In this document: piece by piece, positions 8,322 to 16,741 of the stretch
Layout of the letters: each line of letters opens with the position of its first letter
Numbering within the stretch: the first letter of the stretch is position 1
DNA from: Aliirhizobium wenxiniae
GTDB taxonomy: Bacteria > Pseudomonadota > Alphaproteobacteria > Rhizobiales > Rhizobiaceae
Direction: 5' to 3'
DNA length: 64,000 bases
Assembly: GCF_014201355.1 (NCBI RefSeq)
Contig: NZ_JACHEG010000005.1
Location: 289,479-353,478, forward strand
Program-made: the position numbers and the translations under genes
The notes under the pieces: generated by a model
Told to the model about the DNA's origin: nothing
Seen by the model: only the letters and a program-made list of their open reading frames with translations
The model's database searches: none

Positions 8322-9365
8322 TCATGATGGTGGCAGTCCATCTGAGCGAGATGGATCGGATCTTACGAGGTCGATTTCGTCGATCGTCCGCATCACGGTG
8401 AAACGCGCCGTCAACGTGGTCAGAAGCGCGATGATCAGCATTGTGGCAAAGATGCCGAGATAGCCGTTCCAGCCGATCGTGAAAGATCCGAAAAGCGCCA
8501 TAGCCTGCTCACTTTCAGGTGTCGCACGGGAATTTGACTGCCAGAGGCTGGCCGTGGCGAAGAGGAGCGCTGCCACCACCCCGCCGACCGCGGAGCCTTT
8601 CAGGCTGATCTTGAGGAAGTGTTTCTGAAATTCGTTCGCAACGAAGGTGCGTTCGGCGCCGACGAAATGCAGCACTTCGACGATATGGCGGTTGCCCGAA
8701 AGCGCGCCGCGAGTGGCGAAGATTACCGTCAGGATCATCGCGGTGAAAACGAGGATCAGGACGCCCGTGCCGATCCAGACCGTGGTGCGGGCCATGGAAA
8801 CGAGCCGGTCGACCCAAGTGCGGTGATCGTCGAGAAACGCCTGCGGCACTTCCGTCTTCAACAATGCGCGCATCCCCTCGAAATCCGGCGGATTGCTTTC
8901 GTCGATAGTGATGATGACGAGGCGGGGCACAGGCAGGTCGTCTAGCTGCAGGTCTGAGCCGAGCCAGGGTTCGAGAAGTCTCGCGGTTGCGGCGTCATCC
9001 ATGATCGTGCCGGACTTGGTGCCGACGAATGTCAGCGCCAGGTCCCGCGCCTTTTTCAGCGCAGCATCCATGTCCAGCCCTTCGGCCGGCTTGATCTGGA
9101 TGGTGATCTCGCGGGATATCTGGCTTTGCCAGCCGGCTGCCGTGGCGCGCACCATGCTGACGGCGCCGAGCGTGAGACAGGCGAGAAAGGCCATGATGGC
9201 GATGACGACCATCAAAGCATTGCCCTGGATGTTGGCGGGCGGCAGGATTGCGGCTGTCGAGCGGACGTGCATTTCCGTGCGCCGCCGTGCGGTGTCCTGG
9301 CGTCCGTTTTTGGTGGTTTCCTCTTCGGGAAATTGCGACCTTCCCATTCGGTCTGCTTCACTCAT
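8322..9365 (-). CDS. ftsX: cell-division permease FtsX
   Basis: Membrane partner of FtsE; in other bacteria FtsEX activates periplasmic peptidoglycan hydrolases at the septum. The 347-residue protein has a long basic N-terminus, a first membrane helix at about 50-72, a periplasmic loop, and three C-terminal helices (about 203-223, 260-277 and 300-322): the four-helix FtsX topology. The ATG at 9365 overlaps the ftsE stop by 8 bases, so the two are translationally coupled. An M23 peptidase that could be a downstream target is at 61.6 kb, but that link is only inference. Confidence 0.92.
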   Translation of the reverse strand: MSEADRMGRSQFPEEETTKNGRQDTARRRTEMHVRSTAAILPPANIQGNALMVVIAIMAFLACLTLGAVSMVRATAAGWQSQISREITIQIKPAEGLDMDAALKKARDLALTFVGTKSGTIMDDAATARLLEPWLGSDLQLDDLPVPRLVIITIDESNPPDFEGMRALLKTEVPQAFLDDHRTWVDRLVSMARTTVWIGTGVLILVFTAMILTVIFATRGALSGNRHIVEVLHFVGAERTFVANEFQKHFLKISLKGSAVGGVVAALLFATASLWQSNSRATPESEQAMALFGSFTIGWNGYLGIFATMLIIALLTTLTARFTVMRTIDEIDLVRSDPSRSDGLPPS

Positions 9366-10017
9366 AGATGTCGAGCCGTCCATCTGTCAGGATCATGCGT
9401 CGCGCGTCGACCTGATCCATCAATGCGAGGTCGTGCGTTGCGATAACGACGGCGGTGCCCAGTCGGTTCAATTCCAGAAACAGGCTCAGCAGACGGCGCG
9501 CCATCGGCGGGTCGACATTGCCCGTCGGTTCGTCGGCCAGCAATATTTCCGGGCGGTCCATCAGGGCGCGGGCGATCGCCGCACGCTGCTTTTCACCGCC
9601 CGACAGGATTGCCGGAAGCACGTTGATCCGCTCGCCAAGACCGACCCATTTCAGAAGGTCGATCACGTCATTGCGATAGGAGGCCTCGTCCTTGCCCCTG
9701 ACCCGCAGCGGCAGGGCGACGTTCTCGTAGGTCGTCAAATGGTCGAGAAGACGAAAGTCCTGAAAGACGATGCCGACGCGGCGGCGCAGCATGGGAAACT
9801 CGTCACGCGGGATCTGCGACAGGTCGCGCCCGAACATGCGGATGATGCCGCGGGTCGGATTGAGCGACATAAACAACAGCCTCAGCAGCGTCGTCTTGCC
9901 CGCGCCCGAGGGGCCGGTCAGGAACTGGAAGGATCGTTTTGGAATGTCGAACGTCATGTCCCGGAGGATTTCCGGGCCCATGCCATAACGCAGACCGACA
10001 TTTTCGAAATGGATCAC
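9358..10017 (-). CDS. ftsE: cell-division ATP-binding protein FtsE
   Basis: ABC ATPase driving FtsX. The 219-residue protein contains Walker A G-P-S-G-A-G-K-T (35-42), the signature L-S-G-G-E-K-Q (138-144) and Walker B I-L-L-A-D-E (158-163), with the T-H-D switch histidine near the end. Translation starts at a GTG at 10017 with an AAGG site upstream. It is the first gene of the ftsE-ftsX-ydcF-plsC run. Confidence 0.95.
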   Translation of the reverse strand: MIHFENVGLRYGMGPEILRDMTFDIPKRSFQFLTGPSGAGKTTLLRLLFMSLNPTRGIIRMFGRDLSQIPRDEFPMLRRRVGIVFQDFRLLDHLTTYENVALPLRVRGKDEASYRNDVIDLLKWVGLGERINVLPAILSGGEKQRAAIARALMDRPEILLADEPTGNVDPPMARRLLSLFLELNRLGTAVVIATHDLALMDQVDARRMILTDGRLDIYE

Positions 10018-10132
10018 CGGCGACCTTGTCTTGGCTGTGTGAAGCTTCAGCGGCTATCTCTTAACGCCGCGGGTAAACGAAGGGTAAATCAAGCAGTCAA
10101 AAGGGCGATTTTCAGGCCGAATTTGGAAAGCG

Positions 10133-10140
10133 TTAACCAT
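10133..10140 (+). promoter_or_regulatory. TTAACCAT, candidate CtrA half-site
   Basis: The octamer TTAACCAT lies between the divergent ftsE and 10240 genes. This matches a known half-site of the alphaproteobacterial cell-cycle regulator CtrA. A second TTAA-type sequence (TTAACGCC) lies at about 10061. A single half-site can arise by chance, so confidence is low. Confidence 0.3.
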
Positions 10141-10239
10141 GTCAGTTTACGACTGGGGAGAGTTTGTTTCAATGCCCGACCTCTGAAGCCTGATCGAGAC
10201 TGATCACGGGGTAAAGAGGAGGTAGGCGGAGAGGGCACC

Positions 10240-10914
10240 ATGAGCACCTTCCAGGACCGTCGCCAAGCCCGTGCCGAGATGCCGGTCGATATTCTTCCGC
10301 CCGAGGGTGACGAGAAGGACGGCAAAGGGAAGGTCATCCGTTTTCCCAAGCCATTCGTAAAGGCGTCCCAGGTCGAGGACGCGCATTTCGTGCCGGTCAA
10401 CGATTGGGCTCGCCGCCGCGCTGCTACCTCTTCGAACGATCGCCGACCGCGCAAAGCCGAAGCCATGCCTCGCCAAACCATTGCCGGCGGCATGATCGGC
10501 GCGATCGAACGAAAACTGCTGCGTCTGTCGCCGGATGCCTTCGTTGCCGTGGTCGCAAGCGTCGTGGTGACGGTGTTTACGATCTTCGGCGGTTTCTCGC
10601 TGCTTTCGGGCCCATCGGCCGAGCCGGGCCCGGCGCTCGATATCACCCATGTGACGATGACTCCGCAGGACGCGAATGGTATGCGGGTGCTCCTGATCAA
10701 CGGGATCGTTGAGAACCGCACGGAGGGCCGCCTCGACATGCCGTCGATCCGTGCCGACCTTCTTTCGGGTGAAACCGTGGTGACAAGCACGCTGATCTCG
10801 ACCTCTGCCTCGCAGATCGGTGGCCGCGAAAGTTATGGCTTTTCCGTGCGTGTACCCCATCCCGGTGGAAAACTTCCCGATCTGAGGCTCTCATTGGCCG
10901 GGCGCGGAGCCTGA
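10240..10914 (+). CDS. uncharacterised bitopic membrane protein (DUF3426/FxLYD-like C-terminus)
   Basis: 224 residues: a charged, Arg-rich cytoplasmic N-terminus (1-99), one membrane helix (about 100-120) and a periplasmic domain of about 100 residues. That domain has beta-strand sequence (D-I-T-H-V-T-M-T-P, L-L-I-N-G-I-V-E-N, L-P-D-L-R-L-S-L) similar in layout to the DUF3426/FxLYD domain of zinc-ribbon membrane proteins. I see no zinc ribbon at the N-terminus. It is divergent from ftsE and 65 bases upstream of hpt on the same strand. Function unknown. Confidence 0.7.
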   Translation: MSTFQDRRQARAEMPVDILPPEGDEKDGKGKVIRFPKPFVKASQVEDAHFVPVNDWARRRAATSSNDRRPRKAEAMPRQTIAGGMIGAIERKLLRLSPDAFVAVVASVVVTVFTIFGGFSLLSGPSAEPGPALDITHVTMTPQDANGMRVLLINGIVENRTEGRLDMPSIRADLLSGETVVTSTLISTSASQIGGRESYGFSVRVPHPGGKLPDLRLSLAGRGA

Positions 10915-10979
10915 AAGCTTTCTTTAGCAGGGCCGATTGTGCTATCGCGGCGTCTTTGAGAGACACGCAGGAGAGCCTC

Positions 10980-11522
10980 ATGCCAGTCGTGCGCGGCAAG
11001 CAGATCGAACCGCTATTTTCCGCCGAGCAGATTGCAGAGCGCAATCATGCCATCGCTGCCGAGATCGCCAAAGGTCCGACCAAGGACCTGCTGGTGATCG
11101 CGATCCTCAAAGGATCATTCATTTTTGCAGCCGACCTTCTGCGTTCGCTGCATGAGACCGGCCTTGCACCGGAAGTCGAGTTCATCACGCTGTCCAGTTA
11201 TGGCACGGGCACGGTGTCGCAGGGTGTCCGCATCGTCAAGGATATCGACAGCGACGTGCATGGCCGCGACGTGCTTCTGATCGATGATATTCTCGAATCC
11301 GGCCGCACGCTGAAATTCGCTAAGGAACTGCTCTATGAGCGCGGCGCGCGCAACGTGACGATCGCCGTGCTTTTGGACAAGAGCGTCAAGCGCAAGGAAG
11401 AGCTGGAAGCCGATTATGTCGGTTTCGAATGCCCCGACTATTTCGTCGTCGGCTACGGCATGGATGCAGCCTATGCCTTCCGCGAACTGCCGTTCGTCGG
11501 CGTCGTTACCGGCGACGCCTGA
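10980..11522 (+). CDS. hpt: hypoxanthine phosphoribosyltransferase
   Basis: Purine salvage enzyme converting hypoxanthine or guanine and PRPP to the nucleotide. The 180-residue protein has the L-K-G-S loop (43-46) and the PRPP-binding motif L-L-I-D-D-I-L-E-S-G-R-T-L (99-111). The normal family length and an AGGAGAG ribosome site place the start at 10980; an in-frame ATG 24 bases upstream lacks such a site. A hairpin follows the gene. Confidence 0.93.
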   Translation: MPVVRGKQIEPLFSAEQIAERNHAIAAEIAKGPTKDLLVIAILKGSFIFAADLLRSLHETGLAPEVEFITLSSYGTGTVSQGVRIVKDIDSDVHGRDVLLIDDILESGRTLKFAKELLYERGARNVTIAVLLDKSVKRKEELEADYVGFECPDYFVVGYGMDAAYAFRELPFVGVVTGDA

Positions 11523-11574
11523 TACTGGACGGGCGTCGGGAAGCAGGAAATAGCATCCCGGCGGTGGCAAGGCG

Positions 11575-11582
11575 TTAACCAT
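11575..11582 (+). promoter_or_regulatory. TTAACCAT, candidate CtrA half-site upstream of cpdR
   Basis: A TTAACCAT octamer lies about 90 bases upstream of cpdR. CpdR is part of the pathway that controls CtrA proteolysis in alphaproteobacteria, so a CtrA site here would be a plausible feedback element. The match is to one half-site only. Confidence 0.3.
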
Positions 11583-11584
11583 CC

Positions 11585-11608
11585 GGAGCCTCCGCGGGGG
11601 CTCCGTTT
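11585..11608 (+). terminator. candidate terminator after hpt
   Basis: GGAGCC and GGCTCC arms (11585-11590 and 11599-11604) form a GC-rich hairpin followed by GTTTAC. It lies between hpt and cpdR. The U-run is short. Confidence 0.5.
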
Positions 11609-11672
11609 ACTCCTCGAAAAGGAAAGTCTGGTCATTTGCTCCCGAATTGAAACACAGGGAGCGATGATCGCT

Positions 11673-12050
11673 ATGGCCAGAATCCTTATTACCGAAGACG
11701 AGGAATCTCTCCGCCGCTTCGTCGCACGCGCGCTGCGTCTTGACGGTCACGAGACCTTTGAAGCCGGTGATGGGGCAGAAGGACTTGAGAAGCTCGACGA
11801 GGGCTCCTACGATCTGCTTCTTTCCGATATCCGCATGCCGGTCATGGACGGGATCGAACTGGCCCATCAGGCTTCCGCCCGTTTTCCCGATATGAAAATC
11901 CTGCTGATGACCGGTTATGCCGAGCAGCGGGAACGCGCCGATGACCTCGCCAGCAAGATCGTCGACGTCGTGCCGAAGCCGTTTGCGCTGCCGGATATCC
12001 GCAAGGCAGTCGCAAGAGCGCTTGCGGGTGTGTCGTCGCACGCTGCTTGA
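11673..12050 (+). CDS. cpdR: single-domain response regulator CpdR
   Basis: A 125-residue stand-alone receiver domain. It has the acidic pocket E8-D9, phospho-acceptor Asp52 in L-L-S-D-I-R-M-P, the Thr in L-L-M-T-G-Y-A and the conserved Lys in P-K-P-F. In Caulobacter and Sinorhizobium, unphosphorylated CpdR directs ClpXP to the pole and is controlled by the CckA-ChpT phosphorelay. Start 11673 gives the family N-terminus M-A-R-I-L-I; an ATG at 11664 is only 2 bases from the AGGGAG site. Confidence 0.88.
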   Translation: MARILITEDEESLRRFVARALRLDGHETFEAGDGAEGLEKLDEGSYDLLLSDIRMPVMDGIELAHQASARFPDMKILLMTGYAEQRERADDLASKIVDVVPKPFALPDIRKAVARALAGVSSHAA

Positions 12051-12079
12051 AATCTATCTGAGAGAAGCTACCACTGACC

Positions 12080-12235
12080 CTAGCCCATGCCAGGGCTAGC
12101 CACGGGTCTCACCCGTCCTTCGGCCCGCAAGCGGGGAGAGGAGACTTGCTCCGCTTGACGCCAGAGATGGAGACATCGCCGCATATGTCATCCCCGTCAT
12201 GGCGGGGAGAAAGTGCCGGCAGGCGGATAAGGGGC
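12080..12235. repeat. mosaic of palindromes, RIME-like rhizobial intergenic element
   Basis: The spacer between cpdR and the DUF4175 gene is a chain of palindromes: CTAGCCC/GGGCTAG (12080-12099), ACGGGT/ACCCGT (12102-12116), CCCGC/GCGGG (12124-12135), CCCCG/CGGGG (12192-12207) and TGCCGGCA (12214-12221). The last part, read on the minus strand as CCTTATCCGCCTGCCGGCA, resembles the palindromic Rhizobium intergenic mosaic elements known in this family. It may also serve as terminator for both convergent genes. Confidence 0.6.
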
Positions 12236-12266
12236 AATGCTCGCGCCGCCTTTGCCTTCTTCACCC

Positions 12267-15002
12267 TCACCTGATTTCCAGCAGCCGCTCCAGATATTGC
12301 CGCTCCGCATCACCCGAGAGCGCACCACCCAGCTTTTCACGAATGGCGTCGAGGATTTCGCGGGCGCGTTGCACATCGATCTCGTCCGGCACTTTCACCT
12401 GATCGCCGAAATCCGGGCCTGACGTGGCGCGGGGGCGGCCAAGGGGGTCACGGCCGTTCTGGCCACCCTGGTTGGCCATGCCTTCACCCTCGCCATTCTG
12501 CTGGCCCTCTTGTCCCTGGCCTTGGCCCTGCATGGCCTGCATCATCTGCTGCATCATGTTCTGGGCGCCCTGGCGCAGGGCATTGAGCGCATTGCCCTGT
12601 CCCTGCACAGCCTGTTCGCCCTGACCCTGACCCAGAGCCTTGCCGGCATTGCCCATTTCGCGCTCTGCCTGGCCGAAGCCTTCGCCGGGTTGCATGCCAA
12701 GACCCTTCAGGCCCTGCTGCAATTCGCCGAGCTTCTTGCCGAGGCCTTCCTGCTGGGCGCGCAGGTTCTTCAGCGCCTCGCGCAGCTGTTCGGCGGTCAT
12801 CTGGTCGGTGTTCTGCTGACCTTGCTGGCCCTGGCCTTGTTGCCCCTGTTGGCCTTGCTGCTGCTGGCCCTGTTGACCCTGCTGCGACTGTTGCTGCTCG
12901 CCTTCGCCCTGCTGGTCAGGATCGCCGCGCTGCATGCGGTCGCGAAGTGCCTGATCCAGCTTGAAGGTCTGGTCCATCAGGCGCTGCTGTTCCTGCATGA
13001 TTTCGCCAAGCTTGTCGATCTGCTGGCGCATCTGGCTGTTTTGCTGCTGCTGGCCCTGCTGGCCGCGCTGCGGGCGTCCGGCCTGCAGGTTGTTCATCAT
13101 CCGCTGCAGCTCGTTCAGCATCTGCTGGGCGGCGTCACGATTACCGGAACGGGCAAGGTTCTCGATCTGGTCCATCATGTTCTGCAGGTCGCGCTGGCGG
13201 ATGACATTCTGCGCCTGCATGTTCTGCTGCGCCCTTGGAGCATTCTGCATCCGCTGGGCGAGCTCGTTCATATATTGCTGCATCGCCTCGCGCATTTCCT
13301 GCATCAGGCGGGCAATTTCCTGATCGTTTGCGCCATTCTGCAGGGCTTCGGAAAGATTGCGCTGCGCATCGCGCAGGCGGCGTTCTGCCAGCGACAGGTC
13401 GCCGTCTTCGATGCCGAGCGCGATCTCCCACAGATAGTCGGCCGTTTCCTTCAACTGCTCCTCGCCCCGGGCAAGTTTCATGCGGCCGCGGGCGGATTCG
13501 ATCAGCAGGAAATGGCCGAGGTTCGGAATGGTCTCATCGGGGCGAATGGTCAGGGCTTCGTTGAGCGCGATTGCCTTCGGCATCTGGCGGGTGTCGAGCG
13601 CGAATACCTGCCGCTGTTCGGCAACGGCTGCGGCGAGCGGCTCGGAGAAGCCGCGGCCGGGAAGGATCATTTCATGCACCGGGCTGCGCCCCGTCTGGCC
13701 TGCGCCATCGGTTGCGACCAGCGTCACGCGAACACGCTTTCCGGCAAGCGGATGCTCGATCACGCTGCGGCTGGTCAGGCCCTTGATCTCCTGGCCTCTG
13801 GTCTGGCGAGGCAGGTCGAGCCGGTATTCGGGCAACGGATAGAGCGGCGTGGTTGCCGGGTCCTGCGGACCCGCAGGCTCGATCAGCGCATGGGCTTCGC
13901 GAATGCCGTAATCGTCCTTGGCCTTGAAGCCGATTTCCAATGCACCATTAACCGAGCGCTTCGGCTGGCCTTCGAAGGCGATTTCCGGTGGGCGATCGGG
14001 GATGACGTTGAATGTCCAGTTCTGGCCGTTGACGGTCAGGTTGCCACTTTCGTTGACTGCCATGGCATAGGTGCGTGGCGCAAGCGGCTGGTTGCCATTT
14101 GCTGGGGCAGCCGGTGGCTGAGGTGCCGTCGTCTGGGCGGCCGGTGCCTGCGCGCCATTCGAGGCCTGCTCGGCGGCCTTTTTCGCAGCAGCCTTTGCCT
14201 CTTCCGTTTCAAGCACGGCATTCTGCTTGTCGGCGGCGGTCGTGAAGACCACGGCCTCTTCACCCTCGCCGCCGGTCACGCGGACCGTCAGGGCGGAGTT
14301 CTGCGGTATCGATACGGTCCCGTTATTGTTCTGCGCCTGCTGGCCTGTCAGGAACACCGGTGCGCGCCCGGTATAGGAAGGCGGGGTCAGCCACGCATCG
14401 ATGCGCAGGTCGGGATTGATGCTGGGTGCCGGAGGTGCGGGAATAAAGGCATCGCCCAGGCTGCCGCCGCGGTTGGAATAGGAAAAGGCCAGCGCCACGG
14501 TAAAGATCAACGCCGGGATGGCGCGCAGGCCGAAACGGTCATGCTTGGCGATATCCGGTTGCGGCAGGCCTGCATCGAGCGCTGCGATGCGCTTCGCCAT
14601 GCGGATCTGGTGTTCCTTCCACAAGGCGCGGGAGAGGGGGGTCTCGAAGGCAGGTTCATCCTCCTGCACGCCCACCGGCTGGTGTGGAAGATTGTTGCGA
14701 TCCTCCAGCAGACGGTCCGCTTCATTGGCGCTCGGCCAGCGAATTCGAGCCAAGGGCAGGAGGGTTGCGATCAGTGCGAAAAGAAATGCGGTGAGCAGGA
14801 CCCAGCGCAGCCAGTCCGGCGACAGGCGGAAAATGCCGAACCAGGACGCGGAGAAAAACAGGGCAACGATGCCGGCCGGGGCAAGCGCCCGCGGCAAAAG
14901 ACGCTCGAAAAACAGGACGATACGCGCGAAGGAACGCTTCAGGGCCACCCTGCGGGCAAGCGCGGGATGGGTCTCGAAAGCACCTTTGCGGGTAAAGCTC
15001 AT
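12267..15002 (-). CDS. large DUF4175 (TIGR02302-type) membrane protein with Gln-rich C-terminus
   Basis: 911 residues. Two membrane helices near 42-60 and 66-85 and a third near 159-177 precede a large, probably periplasmic region. Residues from about 600 to 860 are extraordinarily rich in Gln, Gly, Met and Asn, including repeated Q-Q-G-Q and M-Q-G-Q runs, with coiled-coil-like stretches before it. This architecture is the alphaproteobacterial DUF4175 family, of unknown function. The ATG at 15002 has a GGAGAC site at good spacing. The GC-rich, stop-poor opposite strand creates a very long false antisense frame. It lies downstream of lysA on the same strand. Confidence 0.88.
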   Translation of the reverse strand: MSFTRKGAFETHPALARRVALKRSFARIVLFFERLLPRALAPAGIVALFFSASWFGIFRLSPDWLRWVLLTAFLFALIATLLPLARIRWPSANEADRLLEDRNNLPHQPVGVQEDEPAFETPLSRALWKEHQIRMAKRIAALDAGLPQPDIAKHDRFGLRAIPALIFTVALAFSYSNRGGSLGDAFIPAPPAPSINPDLRIDAWLTPPSYTGRAPVFLTGQQAQNNNGTVSIPQNSALTVRVTGGEGEEAVVFTTAADKQNAVLETEEAKAAAKKAAEQASNGAQAPAAQTTAPQPPAAPANGNQPLAPRTYAMAVNESGNLTVNGQNWTFNVIPDRPPEIAFEGQPKRSVNGALEIGFKAKDDYGIREAHALIEPAGPQDPATTPLYPLPEYRLDLPRQTRGQEIKGLTSRSVIEHPLAGKRVRVTLVATDGAGQTGRSPVHEMILPGRGFSEPLAAAVAEQRQVFALDTRQMPKAIALNEALTIRPDETIPNLGHFLLIESARGRMKLARGEEQLKETADYLWEIALGIEDGDLSLAERRLRDAQRNLSEALQNGANDQEIARLMQEMREAMQQYMNELAQRMQNAPRAQQNMQAQNVIRQRDLQNMMDQIENLARSGNRDAAQQMLNELQRMMNNLQAGRPQRGQQGQQQQNSQMRQQIDKLGEIMQEQQRLMDQTFKLDQALRDRMQRGDPDQQGEGEQQQSQQGQQGQQQQGQQGQQGQGQQGQQNTDQMTAEQLREALKNLRAQQEGLGKKLGELQQGLKGLGMQPGEGFGQAEREMGNAGKALGQGQGEQAVQGQGNALNALRQGAQNMMQQMMQAMQGQGQGQEGQQNGEGEGMANQGGQNGRDPLGRPRATSGPDFGDQVKVPDEIDVQRAREILDAIREKLGGALSGDAERQYLERLLEIR

Positions 15003-15158
15003 GCGGTCCGTCTCCGATCGTGGCGGCGCAAACAAGCCTCTAAGATAACAGTCTTTGTGGCGAAGACGAGGGCAGGCTTGGGCCGGCCCTCATATTTTAG
15101 GCAGTTTCCCGCAATTGTGAATGTCACGTCAAATGCGCATCCGGGCGTTTATCCGCCC

Positions 15159-16427
15159 TCAGCTGAGCCATGCCGGGACGGAATCGAGCCCGATAAGCTC
15201 GTCATAGGTGCCGCGCGGGCGGATGACGTGGAACTCCGAGCCCTTGACCAGAACTTCCGGCACGAGAAGGCGGGAATTGTAGGTTCCGGCCTGCACAGCG
15301 CCATAAGCACCGGCAGATGCGACTGCGATCAGGTCGCCCGGCTTGGGTTCGGCCATCTCGCGGTCGAGCGCCAGATAGTCGCCGGTCTCGCAGACCGGGC
15401 CGACGATATCGCCACGGATGCGCGGTGCATCGGTCGCCGGCACGACGACCGGGCGGATCATGTGATAGGCCTCGTAGAGCGTCGGACGGATCAGGTCGTT
15501 CATCGCGCCGTCGACGATGACGAAAGTCTTTTCGCCGCCGTCCTTCACGTAGATGACCTCGGTCACCAGTATGCCGGCATTGCCGACGATCAGGCGGCCC
15601 GGTTCGGTAACGATCTTGCAGTTGAGGGAGCGCAGCTGGCGCTTGACCGTATCTGCATAGGCATCCGGCAGCGGGGGAGGCGTGTTGTCGTCCTTGTAAG
15701 GAATGCCCAGACCGCCGCCGATATCGACATGGTCGATCCGGTGGCCATCGCCGCGCAGCGTATCGACCAGTTCGCGCAGCAGGCGGAAAGCGTGCTCGAA
15801 GGGTGCAAGCTCGGTGATCTGGCTACCGATATGCATGTCGATGCCGGTAACTTCGATGCCGGGCAGCTCTGCTGCATGCGCATAGACCGCGCGGGCGCGT
15901 TCATAGGCGATGCCGAACTTGTTTTCCTTCTTGCCGGTCGAGATCTTGGCATGCGTTCCCGCATCCACATCCGGGTTGATGCGGAAAGAGACATGCGCCT
16001 TCTTGCCGGCCTTGATGGCGCGAAGGTTCAGCACTTCCAGTTCCGGCTCGGATTCAACGTTGAAGCAGTAGATGCCGGCTTCCAGCGCCAGATCCATCTC
16101 GCCGACCGTCTTGCCGACGCCGGAAAACATGATGCGGTTTGCCGGAATGCCTGCGGCCAGCGCGCGGCGCAGCTCGCCGCCCGAGACGACATCGACGCCC
16201 GCGCCGAGACGGCCAAGCGTCTTCAGCACAGCCTGGTTGGAATTCGCCTTCATGGCGTAACAGACCATGGTGTCCACGTCAGAAAACGCTGCTGCGAAGA
16301 CCTTGTAATGGCGCTCCAGCGTTGCCGTCGAATAGACGTAGAACGGCGTTCCGACAGCCTTGGCGATGTCGCGAATGTCGACGTTTTCGGCGTGCAGAAC
16401 GCCGTCGATATACTGGAAATGGTTCAC
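15159..16427 (-). CDS. lysA: diaminopimelate decarboxylase
   Basis: Last step of lysine synthesis: decarboxylation of meso-diaminopimelate, PLP-dependent. In 422 residues I see the Schiff-base lysine in C-Y-A-M-K-A-N (Lys60), the H-V-D-I-G-G-G-L-G phosphate-binding loop near 235-243 and the active-site cysteine in G-P-V-C-E-T-G-D-Y. Translation starts at GTG 16427, 15 bases after the lptM stop, so it is in the argH-lptM-lysA run. Confidence 0.95.
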   Translation of the reverse strand: MNHFQYIDGVLHAENVDIRDIAKAVGTPFYVYSTATLERHYKVFAAAFSDVDTMVCYAMKANSNQAVLKTLGRLGAGVDVVSGGELRRALAAGIPANRIMFSGVGKTVGEMDLALEAGIYCFNVESEPELEVLNLRAIKAGKKAHVSFRINPDVDAGTHAKISTGKKENKFGIAYERARAVYAHAAELPGIEVTGIDMHIGSQITELAPFEHAFRLLRELVDTLRGDGHRIDHVDIGGGLGIPYKDDNTPPPLPDAYADTVKRQLRSLNCKIVTEPGRLIVGNAGILVTEVIYVKDGGEKTFVIVDGAMNDLIRPTLYEAYHMIRPVVVPATDAPRIRGDIVGPVCETGDYLALDREMAEPKPGDLIAVASAGAYGAVQAGTYNSRLLVPEVLVKGSEFHVIRPRGTYDELIGLDSVPAWLS

Positions 16428-16442
16428 GTCAGGTCCCGGAAA

Positions 16443-16640
16443 TTACAGAAGCTTGTCGAGGATGAAGGGGCGTTCGGCAACCGGGTCTTTTTTTGCCGCG
16501 TCCGATTTGCGAACGTTCTGCTGTTCCACGGGGGTGCTTGGGCGGTCCAGCTCGCCTTTGCGGCCGCAGCCAACGGTAATGATGCCGGCAAGGCCAAGCA
16601 CCAGGGCGACGCGGGCGGTATTCATCAGCGACTTGGACAT
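16443..16640 (-). CDS. lptM: small LptM-like lipoprotein
   Basis: 65 residues with a lipoprotein signal: hydrophobic stretch 11-23 and lipobox I-T-V-G-C with the lipidated Cys25. C-G-R-K-G-E-L-D-R-P follows, the conserved start of the LptM (YifL) family. In E. coli LptM helps assemble the LptD/E lipopolysaccharide translocon. Its place between argH and lysA matches the usual alphaproteobacterial arrangement. The acidic/basic tail is not conserved enough to say more. Confidence 0.82.
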   Translation of the reverse strand: MSKSLMNTARVALVLGLAGIITVGCGRKGELDRPSTPVEQQNVRKSDAAKKDPVAERPFILDKLL

Positions 16641-16741
16641 TCTCTTCTTTCTCCGGCACGGACAGGCGGAACTTTCATAACGAAGTTCCAGCCTTTTGTG
16701 CAGTTCATTTCCGTATCAATCGGCGATCAATTGATATGGGT

